From positions 1-7,138 of the forward strand of contig PFNU01000094.1 in the NCBI GenBank assembly GCA_002792135.1: a stretch of 7,138 nucleotides of DNA, written 5' to 3'. Of this stretch, positions 1 through 6,105 are shown in pieces. Under the pieces are notes generated by a model. It saw only the letters and a list, made by a program, of their open reading frames with translations, searched no databases and was not told where the DNA came from. Both the position numbers and the translations under genes were made by a program. Each line of letters starts with the position of its first letter. Position 1 is the first letter of the stretch. The DNA is from a bacterium (Candidatus Torokbacteria) CG_4_10_14_0_2_um_filter_35_8 (lineage in GTDB: Bacteria > Patescibacteriota > GCA-2792135).

Positions 1-64
1 ACAACCTCTGTCTTAAATACACCCCTACCACAGATGTTTTTTTAAACATAACGTAGATGATGGA

Positions 65-89
65 AAAGACGTTGTAATGCAACGTCTTT
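65..89. other. perfect 10-bp hairpin, possible second terminator
   Basis: The arms AAAGACGTTG (65-74) and CAACGTCTTT (80-89) are perfect reverse complements around a 5-nt loop. No convincing T-run follows on either strand; the minus strand has only four T. It lies beyond the better terminator at 116-146 and shares its stem base (AAAGACG/CGTCTTT). It may be a backup terminator for the surface-protein gene, or the terminator of a gene lying left of the window. The hairpin is seen directly; the role is inferred. Confidence 0.5.
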
Positions 90-115
90 ACAATAATATT
101 CTTAAATTCTAAAAC

Positions 116-146
116 AAAAAGACGAAGATCAAACTCCGTCTTTTTT
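116..146 (-). terminator. intrinsic terminator of the CWB2 surface-protein gene
   Basis: Minus-strand hairpin 42 nt past the stop codon of the large surface-protein gene. The stem pairs GACGGAG with CTTCGTC, extended by A/T pairs, around a 6-nt loop and followed by a T5 tail. Position 125 against 136 is a mismatch (A/C) when read on the plus strand but a G-U wobble on the minus strand, so the RNA folds better in the minus direction. This supports its assignment to the minus-strand gene. Confidence 0.8.
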
Positions 147-187
147 AAATAATCTTAAATAAGTTTATTAACGAAAAGATTTATTTA

Positions 188-2269
188 CTAACTCACAGCC
201 TCAGGAGTATTTCCATATGCTCCCATATTAATTCTATTACCATTTGGTGCTGGCTCATTGGAGTAATCTGATAGTGGGTCTCCTGCATTTTTGCAGGGAG
301 AATTAGGATCTAAATGATAAGCAGCATCCAAGTAGAGAGGATCAGCTGTGATATCAGTTATAGAAACAGCACAGCCGAAGTAATCACCTCCAGCATTATT
401 CCAAACATCATTGTAGTTAAATGTTGGAACTGCTGGGACCCACCCATCACATTGAAAACCATGGAGTGCGCTTCCTGTAATAATATTATTCGTTGCAGTG
501 ACAGTTGCTGTGTCGTCTATTCTTACTCCTGATAATGCGCTTCCTACAATAGTGTTATTTTCTATTAGTACTATAGATCCTGCATCAGCCCCTATACCAT
601 AAGAACAATTGGTAAATACACAGTTTGTAATAGTGAGATCAACAGAATAGCAGGCGTAGATTCCATAACCACCATTTGTGACAGTTAGATTAGAAATACT
701 TGTAGTAATTTTTGGATCTCCAGCATTAGGTGTTGTAAAGAGAAAAGGTGTGTTTCCTTGGCCATCGATAATAGTGGTAGAAGGACTTTCTCCTTCAATT
801 GTGACCCCATCTTTCATATAAAGATAATTTTCATAATAAGTTCCAGCTTCAATGTGGATAGTGTCGCCTGATAGGGAAACACTAAGTGCATCTGATATGC
901 TTCCAACATCTGTTGGGACATTGATAGTAATAGGAGTGGCTGGCCTTGTTATTTGCATATCGGTAATATTACTCCAAGGACCAAAACCATGAGCATTATA
1001 AGCCCGTACTCGGTAATAATACATTTTATTTAGTACAGTGTAGTGTCCTGAAATGGTGTTATGTGTATTAGTTATAGGGCCAAAGTTCACAGGGTTTCCA
1101 AAATTAGGGTCAGTATCTTCTTCCAAGTTATAACTTTCTGCATTAGGAATTAGATCCCAGGTAAGAATATAAGAAGTATTGGAAACAGCAGATACTCCAG
1201 GATCACTTAAGATGGGTGCAGGAAGTGCCGCTGATGAACGAAGAATTGCTTCAATACTGTTTTTTACATTGTCTGATACTGCACCTTCCCCTCCTATTAT
1301 CTTTACATCCGTGACACTTGGACAATCTGGAAGATAACTTGAGATCTCTTGGGGAAGAGAGTTAGACCGGGTAAGAAACATAGGAGATTCCAGTTTGATT
1401 CCTAAGGTGCCACTAGCAAGAGCGTCTGGGAAAATTTCCCCAGTTGCAAATACTAGATTGGAAAGCTCTTGTGCATTAAAGAATGAAGAAGCAAGGCTTT
1501 TACTAGTCGCATATCTATTTTTTCCAGAATATCTGATAACATCAGTAGCATAACCCTCTAAAATATTTTTAATCCCACTAGATACAACACTTTCTCCACC
1601 AACAATAAAGACAGTAGATAGATTAGTAAGTTTTCCTATAAATTCTAGAGTTGAAGAAGAAAGAGAATTTCCCTGAACTAATACAAGAGGAGCATTACTC
1701 CGCCTTGCAGGAACAGATGCAGAAAGAGCATCGGGGAAATTAACGCCTGTTACTACAAAAATATTAGTAACAGATTCTGGGCTGTAGATTATTTCGGTTA
1801 TTTTTACTGCAGTGTCAAAGCGGTCAATACCTGCGATTCTTGTTATATTGTATCCTTGGTTTATAAGAGCATTTTCAATATTTTTACTTATAGCACCTTC
1901 TCCTCCTAAGATATAGACATCAGAAACTGAAAGCCTTGTAAGTTCTTCAGTAACTTGTGGAGAAAGAGAATTAGTTGGTGTGAGAAGAAGAGGAGCAGAT
2001 AGATAGTCTGCAAGAGCAATTCCTGCCAGAGCATCAGGATAATTTTCTCCTGTGGCAACCACTGCTGAAGTTGCACTTCCATACATTGATTTTGAAATCT
2101 CTTTTGCTGTCTCGTATCGGTCTTCTCCAAAGATTCGTACGATATTAATATCTGCTGCTTCTGGCTCAATTGTCGCTTCTACTTTGTTTACTACCAAGAA
2201 ATTTAAAGCAACAAAAAGTAGGAAAAAACCTGCAAGGTTAATCCAAGAAGTTTTTTTAAGCTTAGGCAT
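188..2269 (-). CDS. exported surface protein: three CWB2 repeats, FnIII-like segment, parallel beta-helix
   Basis: A 693-residue protein. Residues 1-32 form a signal peptide: basic start KLKK, hydrophobic stretch about 9-27, likely cleavage after VEA. Residues about 44-343 hold three cell-wall-binding repeat 2 (CWB2, PF04122) modules. Each has an R-x-x-G-x-[DN]-R-[YF]-x-T opening (45, 144, 246), a TG-x-x-[YF]-PDAL motif (about 74, 175, 277) and a [LVI]-GGE block (about 121, 223, 325). Residues about 350-441 look like a fibronectin III domain (TWDLIPNAESY, YYYRVRAYNAHG). Residues about 445-690 read as a right-handed parallel beta-helix: GDTIHIEAGTYYEN, then NLTVTN and NNIITGS-type rungs, ending NRINMGAYGNTPEA. 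In Clostridia, CWB2 modules bind wall polymers non-covalently. The beta-helix would be the outward part, perhaps binding or acting on polysaccharide; no catalytic residues can be assigned. It is monocistronic, with a terminator behind it, and no Shine-Dalgarno precedes the ATG at 2269. Confidence 0.93.
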   Translation of the reverse strand: MPKLKKTSWINLAGFFLLFVALNFLVVNKVEATIEPEAADINIVRIFGEDRYETAKEISKSMYGSATSAVVATGENYPDALAGIALADYLSAPLLLTPTNSLSPQVTEELTRLSVSDVYILGGEGAISKNIENALINQGYNITRIAGIDRFDTAVKITEIIYSPESVTNIFVVTGVNFPDALSASVPARRSNAPLVLVQGNSLSSSTLEFIGKLTNLSTVFIVGGESVVSSGIKNILEGYATDVIRYSGKNRYATSKSLASSFFNAQELSNLVFATGEIFPDALASGTLGIKLESPMFLTRSNSLPQEISSYLPDCPSVTDVKIIGGEGAVSDNVKNSIEAILRSSAALPAPILSDPGVSAVSNTSYILTWDLIPNAESYNLEEDTDPNFGNPVNFGPITNTHNTISGHYTVLNKMYYYRVRAYNAHGFGPWSNITDMQITRPATPITINVPTDVGSISDALSVSLSGDTIHIEAGTYYENYLYMKDGVTIEGESPSTTIIDGQGNTPFLFTTPNAGDPKITTSISNLTVTNGGYGIYACYSVDLTITNCVFTNCSYGIGADAGSIVLIENNTIVGSALSGVRIDDTATVTATNNIITGSALHGFQCDGWVPAVPTFNYNDVWNNAGGDYFGCAVSITDITADPLYLDAAYHLDPNSPCKNAGDPLSDYSNEPAPNGNRINMGAYGNTPEAVS

Positions 2270-2304
2270 AGGTTTTTTTAGATAAAGTTTATTTTATTAT
2301 TTAT

Positions 2305-2332
2305 ATAATAACACTTTTTGAAAATCGATCAA
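2305..2332 (-). promoter_or_regulatory. possible sigma70-type promoter for the CWB2 gene
   Basis: On the minus strand TTGATC (2332-2327) and TATTAT (2310-2305) are 16 nt apart, about 35 nt upstream of the ATG. The region is very AT-rich, so a chance match is possible. It is the best-spaced pair in the leader and lies just outside the heptad repeat block. Confidence 0.4.
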
Positions 2333-2343
2333 GGGGAGATTAA

Positions 2344-2622
2344 ATTCAAAATTAAAAATGCAAAATTCAAAATTTAGGTACCAGGTACTAGGAACTAGTG
2401 GTCTAAAATCTCAAGCACCAACCGCTTTGGCGGAAAATTTCAAGCATCAAGTACCAAATCCCAAACAAGCACCAATTTCAAAATCTAAAATTCTAAACAC
2501 GTATTACGTACCCAACAACTAGTTTTGAATTTTAAAAATTGAAACTTAGAATTTGTTTGTAATTTGAAATTTGAGGTTTGTGATTTTAAACTCATGATTC
2601 TTAATTCGTGATTCGTAATTCT
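2344..2622. repeat. degenerate heptanucleotide array with inverted halves
   Basis: This non-coding block is built of 7-nt units. From 2344 to 2399 eight consecutive heptamers are in phase (ATTCAAA and ATGCAAA types, drifting to TACCAGG and AACTAGT). From 2438 to 2498 CAAG/CAAA-ending units continue with a few phase slips. From 2560 to 2622 nine consecutive heptamers of complementary type (TAATTTG, TGATTCG) are in phase without a break. The left half ends units in CAAA and the right half ends them in TTTG or TTCG, so the block is an imperfect inverted repeat. A small CCGC/GCGG palindrome lies at about 2422-2433. No gene is visible. Periodicity is read directly; its function is unknown. Confidence 0.75.
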
Positions 2623-2633
2623 TTTTTATTTTT

Positions 2634-2804
2634 TCAGCCCTAGGCTGATCCGCTGCGGTGGATATTTTTGAATTTTTAACCTTATGTCCTCCTTCGCTAA
2701 AGCTACGGAGGACATACTTCGCTTTCTAAGCCCGAAGGCAGAAGTATTAACAATGGTATGTGTTTATGGCTTGCCATACGAAGCTCGCCGCAGCGAGCGA
2801 AGTA

Positions 2805-2806
<2 letters not shown>
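2634..2806. repeat. cluster of GC-richer palindromes next to tRNA-Ala
   Basis: Consecutive inverted repeats lie at these positions: TCAGCC/GGCTGA (2634-2648); ATCCGC/GTGGAT (2648-2663, one G-U); TATGTCCTCC/GGAGGACATA (2683-2716, 14-nt loop); ATACTTC/GAAGTAT (2714-2747); TATGGC/GCCATA (2765-2778); and a long one, CATAC-GAA-GCTCGC-loop-GCGAGC-GAA-GTATG (2775-2806). The last overlaps the final two bases of tRNA-Ala. They resemble REP-type extragenic palindromes. There is no ORF and no transposase nearby. Confidence 0.75.
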
Positions 2807-2878
<72 letters not shown>

Positions 2879-2950
2879 AAGGGATATGAATTAATAGTTC
2901 TGTGAGTACTAAATACAGTGGTTCAATTAGATTTATACCTAAAACTAAAA

Positions 2951-3228
2951 GTTGCAAATGTCCAATTTCCAAATTAAGAATGTCAAATCAAATCCCAATG
3001 ACCAATGTCCAATGACAAAATGTTGGAAGATTTCTTTGAATTTTACGACGCCTTTGACCTAACGGGATCCTTCTCCTCCTCCGCCTGCGGGCTACGGAGG
3101 ATCAGGATGACGTGGCATTTTTGGTCGTTGGCCATTTAGTCATTGGGTATTAATTTCCGCTCCGTCCGCCTCGGGCGGAACGGATCAGCCTGGGCTGAAG
3201 AAATTAGAAACTTGGGAATTAGAAATTA
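2951..3228. repeat. inverted heptad block with GC-rich palindromic core
   Basis: This fills most of the non-coding gap 2879-3256. The left part carries 7-nt units such as ATGTCCA, ATTTCCA and ATGACCA (2951-2971, 2998-3018). The right part carries complementary-type units such as TTGGTCG and TTGGCCA (3121-3156), then GAAATTA types (3200-3228). The arms 2994-3016 and 3124-3147 are reverse complements apart from three substitutions and one inserted base. The core contains TCCTCCG/CGGAGGA (3077-3101), TCCGTCCGCC/GGCGGA-A-CGGA (3161-3184, one bulge) and TCAGCC/GGCTGA (3185-3198). No gene or clear terminator is seen. Confidence 0.75.
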
Positions 3229-3256
3229 AAAAGCTGAGACTTAATCAAACATTTAA

Positions 3257-3880
3257 TTACATCATTGGAATCACCTTTTCCTCTTTCTTTACTTCAAAAG
3301 AAACCTTGTCGTTTTCCTTTACCCCATTCTTTTCAAACCATCCTTGATTCATCTCTAAAGCATACATTGCTGGCTTTTCTGACAGATAACTTACATTAGA
3401 AAAAGGTTGCATGTCCTGAATTTGTAAGATGGCGCCATTTTCGCTAATAAAGGCAATACTCAAAAGTATTTTAGTATCTTTCATTGTAAAAGACCTTATT
3501 TCTTCTTTGTCAAAAATAAAAAGCATTCCAGAATTTTTATCTAGACTTTCATGATTGCTAAGACCTTTTACTCTTTCTTCCTCTGAATCTGCAATTTCAA
3601 CTGTAATAGATTTATCTTTTACTAAGATAGTTTGTTTTTTTAAATTAGGACTTTCTTCTTTCTCTTTCTTTGGTCTAACAACCAACTGAGAATTATTCTG
3701 ATCCTGCCTACTGTAGAAACTACACCAGTCAGAATAGGAAATAGCAAGAACCAAACCTAAACCTGCAAAGAAAAGAATCACTAGAAATAAAAGCCTGAAG
3801 GGTCTGCGTTCTTTGCCGCCTTTTTTAAATAAAGGCTTGTTTTCTTTTGTGTGCTTAGTGTTTCTAAATAGACTCTCCAT
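3257..3880 (-). CDS. membrane-anchored DUF192 (UPF0127) family protein
   Basis: A 207-residue protein. A basic N-terminus (about 1-29) is followed by one hydrophobic segment (29-48), then a charged linker rich in Lys and Glu (69-83). The DUF192 domain covers about 92-200. Family hallmarks visible are EERVKGL (101-107), GMLFIF (118-123), the F-x-MK-x-T motif (131-136; usually FWMKNT, here FTMKDT), a PAMYALEMNQGW stretch and a closing G-V-x-x-x-D-x-V turn. The biochemical role of DUF192 is not established. Topology suggests the domain lies outside the membrane. The single-anchor form fits a lipid-independent envelope protein. It stands alone between two tRNAs; the start ATG has no Shine-Dalgarno and no promoter stands out. 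It might be read through from tRNA-Arg, 120 nt upstream. Confidence 0.9.
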   Translation of the reverse strand: MESLFRNTKHTKENKPLFKKGGKERRPFRLLFLVILFFAGLGLVLAISYSDWCSFYSRQDQNNSQLVVRPKKEKEESPNLKKQTILVKDKSITVEIADSEEERVKGLSNHESLDKNSGMLFIFDKEEIRSFTMKDTKILLSIAFISENGAILQIQDMQPFSNVSYLSEKPAMYALEMNQGWFEKNGVKENDKVSFEVKKEEKVIPMM

Positions 3881-3890
3881 AGTTTAGAAA

Positions 3891-4000
3891 ATTAAAAATT
3901 CAAAATGCAAAATTCAAAAAATGTTTATTTTAACTTTAGATACCAGATTAAACTTCCGAATTTTATTTTTGATTTTTTAACTTTAATTTTTAAATTTTCT
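3891..4000. repeat. heptad array, inverted halves, ending at tRNA-Arg
   Basis: Four in-phase heptamers at 3891-3918 (ATTAAAA, ATTCAAA and ATGCAAA types) face six in-phase T-rich heptamers at 3961-4000 (TTTGATT and TTTAAAT types). The left units reproduce the order ATGCAAA-ATTCAAA seen at 2358-2371 in the same orientation. The right half ends exactly where the tRNA-Arg 3' end begins. Between them, 3919-3960 is AT-rich with no clear motif. It separates DUF192 from tRNA-Arg. Confidence 0.7.
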
Positions 4001-4072
4001 TGCCCCCGGTAGGAATCGAACCTACGCGCAAGGCTTAGGACGCCCATGCTCTATCCGCTGAGCTACGGGGGC
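4001..4072 (-). tRNA. tRNA-Arg(CCT)
   Basis: A 72-nt cloverleaf on the minus strand. Acceptor GCCCCCG/CGGGGGC is perfect. The D arm is GCTC/GAGC with loop AGCGGATA, placing the arginine identity base A20. The anticodon loop is GTCCTAA, anticodon CCT (reads AGG). The T arm is GTAGG/CCTAC with loop TTCGATT. The outer pair of the anticodon stem is T-T and the next is G-T, so this stem is weak at its base. CCA is not encoded. Its own promoter lies at 4095-4123. Confidence 0.94.
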
Positions 4073-4094
4073 TTAGATCTTGCTCATCAAATTT

Positions 4095-4123
4095 ATATTA
4101 GAGAATATTTGAGGCTTTGTCCA
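4095..4123 (-). promoter_or_regulatory. sigma70-type promoter for tRNA-Arg
   Basis: On the minus strand TGGACA (4123-4118) and TAATAT (4100-4095) are separated by 17 nt. The predicted start would leave a leader of about 15 nt before G1 of the tRNA. The promoter sits in the 60-nt gap behind the stop codon of the upstream gene, so the tRNA need not depend on read-through. Confidence 0.6.
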
Positions 4124-4132
4124 TCTATTAAA

Positions 4133-4801
4133 CTAACTTAGCTTATACATAAAACCATTTCTGCTCCAAAACCAAAGGGGAGAATGCATATCAATGGGAT
4201 GAATATTTGTTCCTTTCAAAATCTCCCGCCAGATTTTAGATATCTCTTCCTTTCTCATTTTTTCAGCGTCCTCTTCTGATATAATACCTAATCTAACAGA
4301 TGCTTGCGTAACATGAGTGTCAGGAGCAATATCAATCCATCTTTTATTCTTCAAAGGCACGCCACCATATTTAACCATAACAAAACTCCAGTAATGAAAA
4401 ATCTTAGGTCCAGATAAATATGGGGATCCTTTTTTAAAATCTTTCTGTATTAATTCCTGTAATTTTAGAAAGTCAAAATCAGCTAACTCAAATAGATGAG
4501 TTAAGGTCTGCCAGTTAAAATTTATAGTCTGAGAAATTCTTTTCCATGTATCAATATGTTTATTTGGTTGTAATGCAAGTTTGTATTTTAGAAGCTTACT
4601 TTGTAGATCATGCGTAGCCATTTTAGCTGATTCTGAAATTAAGAAAACTTTCCTAGTTTCTTTGTCTAGAAAAGTCTTCGTAGCAGCTTCCCTTAGAGAA
4701 TAACTATTACGTTGGTAATTAAGACTCATCGGAAGAGTAAAATATACCAGTCTCAATTCTTTGTCTTTTACCTCAAAAGAAGGATGGCTATCTTCTGGCA
4801 T
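4133..4801 (-). CDS. putative HhH-GPD-like DNA glycosylase relative, N-terminus probably incomplete
   Basis: 222 residues from the ATG at 4801. The C-terminal half contains LSGPKIFHYW (129-138), which could be the helix-hairpin-helix turn, and APDTHVTQASVRLGI (159-173). The second motif resembles the VDTHV-x-R-x-x-x-RLG segment of the endonuclease III/HhH-GPD superfamily, whose Asp is catalytic; here it would be D161. The C-terminus ends in a W/F-rich stretch (PLWFWSRNGF). There is no Cys4 iron-sulfur loop and the usual HhH lysine context is altered. I therefore give the superfamily as likely and activity as unknown. The ATG at 4801 lacks a spaced Shine-Dalgarno, and the same frame stays open for 26 protein-like codons upstream with no ATG, GTG or TTG. 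This suggests the true start is the ATG at 4883 with a frame change between (see 4802-4883). It could also be an uncharacterised conserved family. Confidence 0.75.
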   Translation of the reverse strand: MPEDSHPSFEVKDKELRLVYFTLPMSLNYQRNSYSLREAATKTFLDKETRKVFLISESAKMATHDLQSKLLKYKLALQPNKHIDTWKRISQTINFNWQTLTHLFELADFDFLKLQELIQKDFKKGSPYLSGPKIFHYWSFVMVKYGGVPLKNKRWIDIAPDTHVTQASVRLGIISEEDAEKMRKEEISKIWREILKGTNIHPIDMHSPLWFWSRNGFMYKLS

Positions 4802-4883
4802 CCTTGTATTGCCAAGTGATCCTTTCCTATAAGCCTCAATTAACTGGTAGCATTTGTTAATTATCTGGGTTTTTTTGATTCAT
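4802..4883 (-). other. missing N-terminus of the 4133 gene, disrupted at an A7 tract
   Basis: In frame with the gene, 26 sense codons precede the ATG at 4801, reading ...KCYQLIEAYRKGSLGNTR, then TGA at 4882-4880. One frame over, ATG at 4883 starts M-N-Q-K and then runs through a seven-A tract (minus-strand complement of 4870-4876) to a stop eight codons on. Removing one A joins MNQK to TQIINKCYQL and gives a 249-residue protein. The options are a homopolymer assembly error, a real frameshift mutation, +1 slippage, or initiation at a rare ATT/ATA/ATC codon. Confidence 0.6.
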
Positions 4884-5034
4884 CTATAAAGAATTATGAT
4901 AAACAGATGGCTAGCAACAGATGATTAATATATGAAATCTATTAAGTCGGATAGATATATACTCTTTTTACCTCTATTAATTATACACCCAAAATCCCCC
5001 AAGATACACCCCAGAAAAAACTTTTAAAAACCTC

Positions 5035-5063
5035 TTGACCTTCCCTGTCAATTTTGCTAACAT
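5035..5063 (+). promoter_or_regulatory. sigma70-type promoter for the 80-aa protein gene
   Basis: TTGACC (5035-5040) and TAACAT (5058-5063) are separated by exactly 17 nt. The predicted start near 5070 gives a leader of about 29 nt to the ATG at 5099. The leader is A-rich with no Shine-Dalgarno. Confidence 0.7.
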
Positions 5064-5098
5064 AAAAGTAGAGTAAAATAGATATAAACAAAAAACAT

Positions 5099-5341
5099 AT
5101 GCCTAAGAAATTATTGTCAAGTCTAGTATTCTCGCTAGTAGGTTTCTTAATGTTTAATAAATTTCCTGTTATTACTTTTGACGAAGGTGAAATTATTAGA
5201 ATTGACGATACTGTTACACCGATAGAAGAATTTGAACAAGAGGATAGGACTAAAATCAGATCTGATATAAGAGCAATTGACCTCAGAAAAGAGGTAGACA
5301 TTATGATAGAAATTGTCAGGCAGTTTCAACTTTCTACTTAA
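5099..5341 (+). CDS. small exported or membrane-anchored protein, unknown function
   Basis: 80 residues. MPKK is followed by a hydrophobic segment (about 5-19), giving a signal anchor or signal peptide without an obvious cleavage or lipobox site. The rest is acidic and probably helical towards the end (about 48-78, with K, R, E, D and I spacing that fits a coiled coil or amphipathic helix). I recognise no family. A well-spaced promoter 5' and balanced amino-acid use favour this frame over the longer antisense ORF. It converges with the 61-aa gene, sharing the terminator region 5427-5497. Confidence 0.65.
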   Translation: MPKKLLSSLVFSLVGFLMFNKFPVITFDEGEIIRIDDTVTPIEEFEQEDRTKIRSDIRAIDLRKEVDIMIEIVRQFQLST

Positions 5342-5426
5342 AAAGGAATAGCATAGGCTAAAAACGAAACTCCTCCAATATCCGACTAGCCTCTTACTTA
5401 AAGGAAAGGTAGTTTTATTTTCTTCA

Positions 5427-5459
5427 TTAATTTTAAGTTTCTAAAATAACTTAAATTAA
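5427..5459. repeat. AT-rich inverted repeat downstream of the 80-aa gene
   Basis: TTAATTTTAAGTT (5427-5439) and AACTTAAATTAA (5448-5459) are reverse complements with one bulged T, around an 8-nt loop. An additional AGGCTA/TAGCCT inverted repeat lies in 5354-5393. The element directly precedes the terminator at 5458 and may help stop plus-strand transcription. It has no GC clamp, so it would be weak alone. Confidence 0.45.
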
Positions 5460-5497
5460 AAACAGCCTCTTTTCAGATAGAGACTGTTTTTGTTTTA
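5458..5497. terminator. bidirectional intrinsic terminator between convergent genes
   Basis: AAAAACAG-C-CTCT (5458-5470) pairs with AGAG-A-CTGTTTTT (5479-5491) around an 8-nt loop. The plus strand continues with G then T4; the minus strand ends in T5. The single internal position is C/A on plus but a G-U pair on minus, so the fold is better in the minus direction. It would mainly end the 61-aa gene, whose stop is about 24 nt before, and also serve the plus-strand 80-aa gene. Confidence 0.75.
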
Positions 5498-5520
5498 TTA
5501 AGAAAATTTAAATACTATTT

Positions 5521-5706
5521 CTATTTTAATCCTGAGTATATATCACTTTCTTTTAGCCTCTCAAACACATTCTTACTAAACTTTGTAAGAGTATTATATT
5601 TACTATCTATAAAATAAATCCCTAAAACTAAAGAAAGAGATATTGCTCCAAATATTAATACCTTTTTTAAGTCTTTAGTATTGCTGTAATCTTTATCTTT
5701 TTTCAT
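5521..5706 (-). CDS. small single-pass membrane protein, unknown function
   Basis: 61 residues: a charged N-terminus (MKKDKDYSNTKDLKK), one hydrophobic segment (16-33), then a basic tail with about 28 residues. The positive residues before the membrane span suggest the N-terminus stays in the cytoplasm. No family is recognised. Support comes from the terminator placed 24 nt behind the stop and oriented for this strand. No Shine-Dalgarno or convincing promoter is seen; an octamer repeat block lies directly upstream. Confidence 0.5.
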   Translation of the reverse strand: MKKDKDYSNTKDLKKVLIFGAISLSLVLGIYFIDSKYNTLTKFSKNVFERLKESDIYSGLK

Positions 5707-5734
5707 ATAAAAAAATTAAGAATCTGGAAATTAG

Positions 5735-5979
5735 CTTTTTAGCTTCTTAGCTTGTAGACAATGAAATTCTAAATCCGAATTTCTAAATCCTAAACAATAT
5801 CTAAATTTCAGCCACGGCTGATCAGCCTGAGGATGACAAATAATCAAAATCCAAAACAAGTTATTTATAATTTTGTCAGCTCCAGACTTCATTCGCCCGT
5901 GGCGGACGGAGAGAACATTTTGATTTTTAATTATCATTTCCTAGTTGCCTAGTAGCCCCGGTAGCCTAATAACCTAACT
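5735..5979. repeat. heptad/octad array with palindromic core
   Basis: This occupies most of the gene-free stretch 5707-6042. Three octad-like units CTTTTTAG, CTTCTTAG and CTTGTAG lie at 5735-5757. Six in-phase heptamers of AAATTCT and AAATCCG type lie at 5764-5805. Complementary-type units ATTTTGA and TTTTTAA lie at 5917-5944. Octads of CCTAGTAG and CCTAATAA type lie at 5940-5979. The core has TCAGCC/GGCTGA (5808-5821), another TCAGCC with TGAGGATGAC, and at 5894-5910 the reverse complement of 3161-3177 with one mismatch. 5980-6042 shows nothing further. Confidence 0.7.
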
Positions 5980-6042
5980 CCATCTTACCAAGAACAAAAA
6001 AATTTGCAAAGAGCAAAGTTTGTAAAAACCTTAAGGATATCC

Positions 6043-6071
6043 TTGCCAAACTATAAAATCCTTCTTATACT
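6043..6071 (+). promoter_or_regulatory. sigma70-type promoter of the DUF4446-bactofilin unit
   Basis: TTGCCA (6043-6048) and TATACT (6066-6071) are separated by 17 nt. Transcription would start near 6078, leaving a leader of about 28 nt to the ATG at 6106. This placement excludes translation from upstream in-frame candidates such as TTG at 6004 and ATG at 6076. Confidence 0.75.
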
Positions 6072-6105
6072 TAGAATGCATCCTTATTATCTTAGTATTA
6101 GTAAC

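Noticed and set aside
1906..2285. Short ORFs at 1906-2169 (minus) and 2052-2285 (plus), and 314-532 (plus)
   Set aside because: They overlap the CWB2 gene in other frames, with biased residues and no initiation signals.
4870..4883. Classic -1 programmed frameshift at the A7 tract
   Set aside because: A -1 slip would put the ribosome in the wrong frame; only a +1 shift or loss of one A rejoins the downstream coding sequence.
4981..5301. 106-aa minus-strand ORF
   Set aside because: Antisense to the 80-aa gene; serine/isoleucine-rich composition typical of reading the complement of acidic codons, and it contains the plus-strand promoter.
5731..5937. 68-aa minus-strand ORF
   Set aside because: Lies wholly inside the heptad and palindrome repeat block; its sequence is translated repeat and has no family resemblance.
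6004..6105. N-terminal extension of the DUF4446 gene from TTG at 6004 or ATG at 6076
   Set aside because: A TTGCCA-17-TATACT promoter lies inside it with transcription starting near 6078, the residues are not family-like, and the ATG at 6106 gives the expected length and membrane segment.
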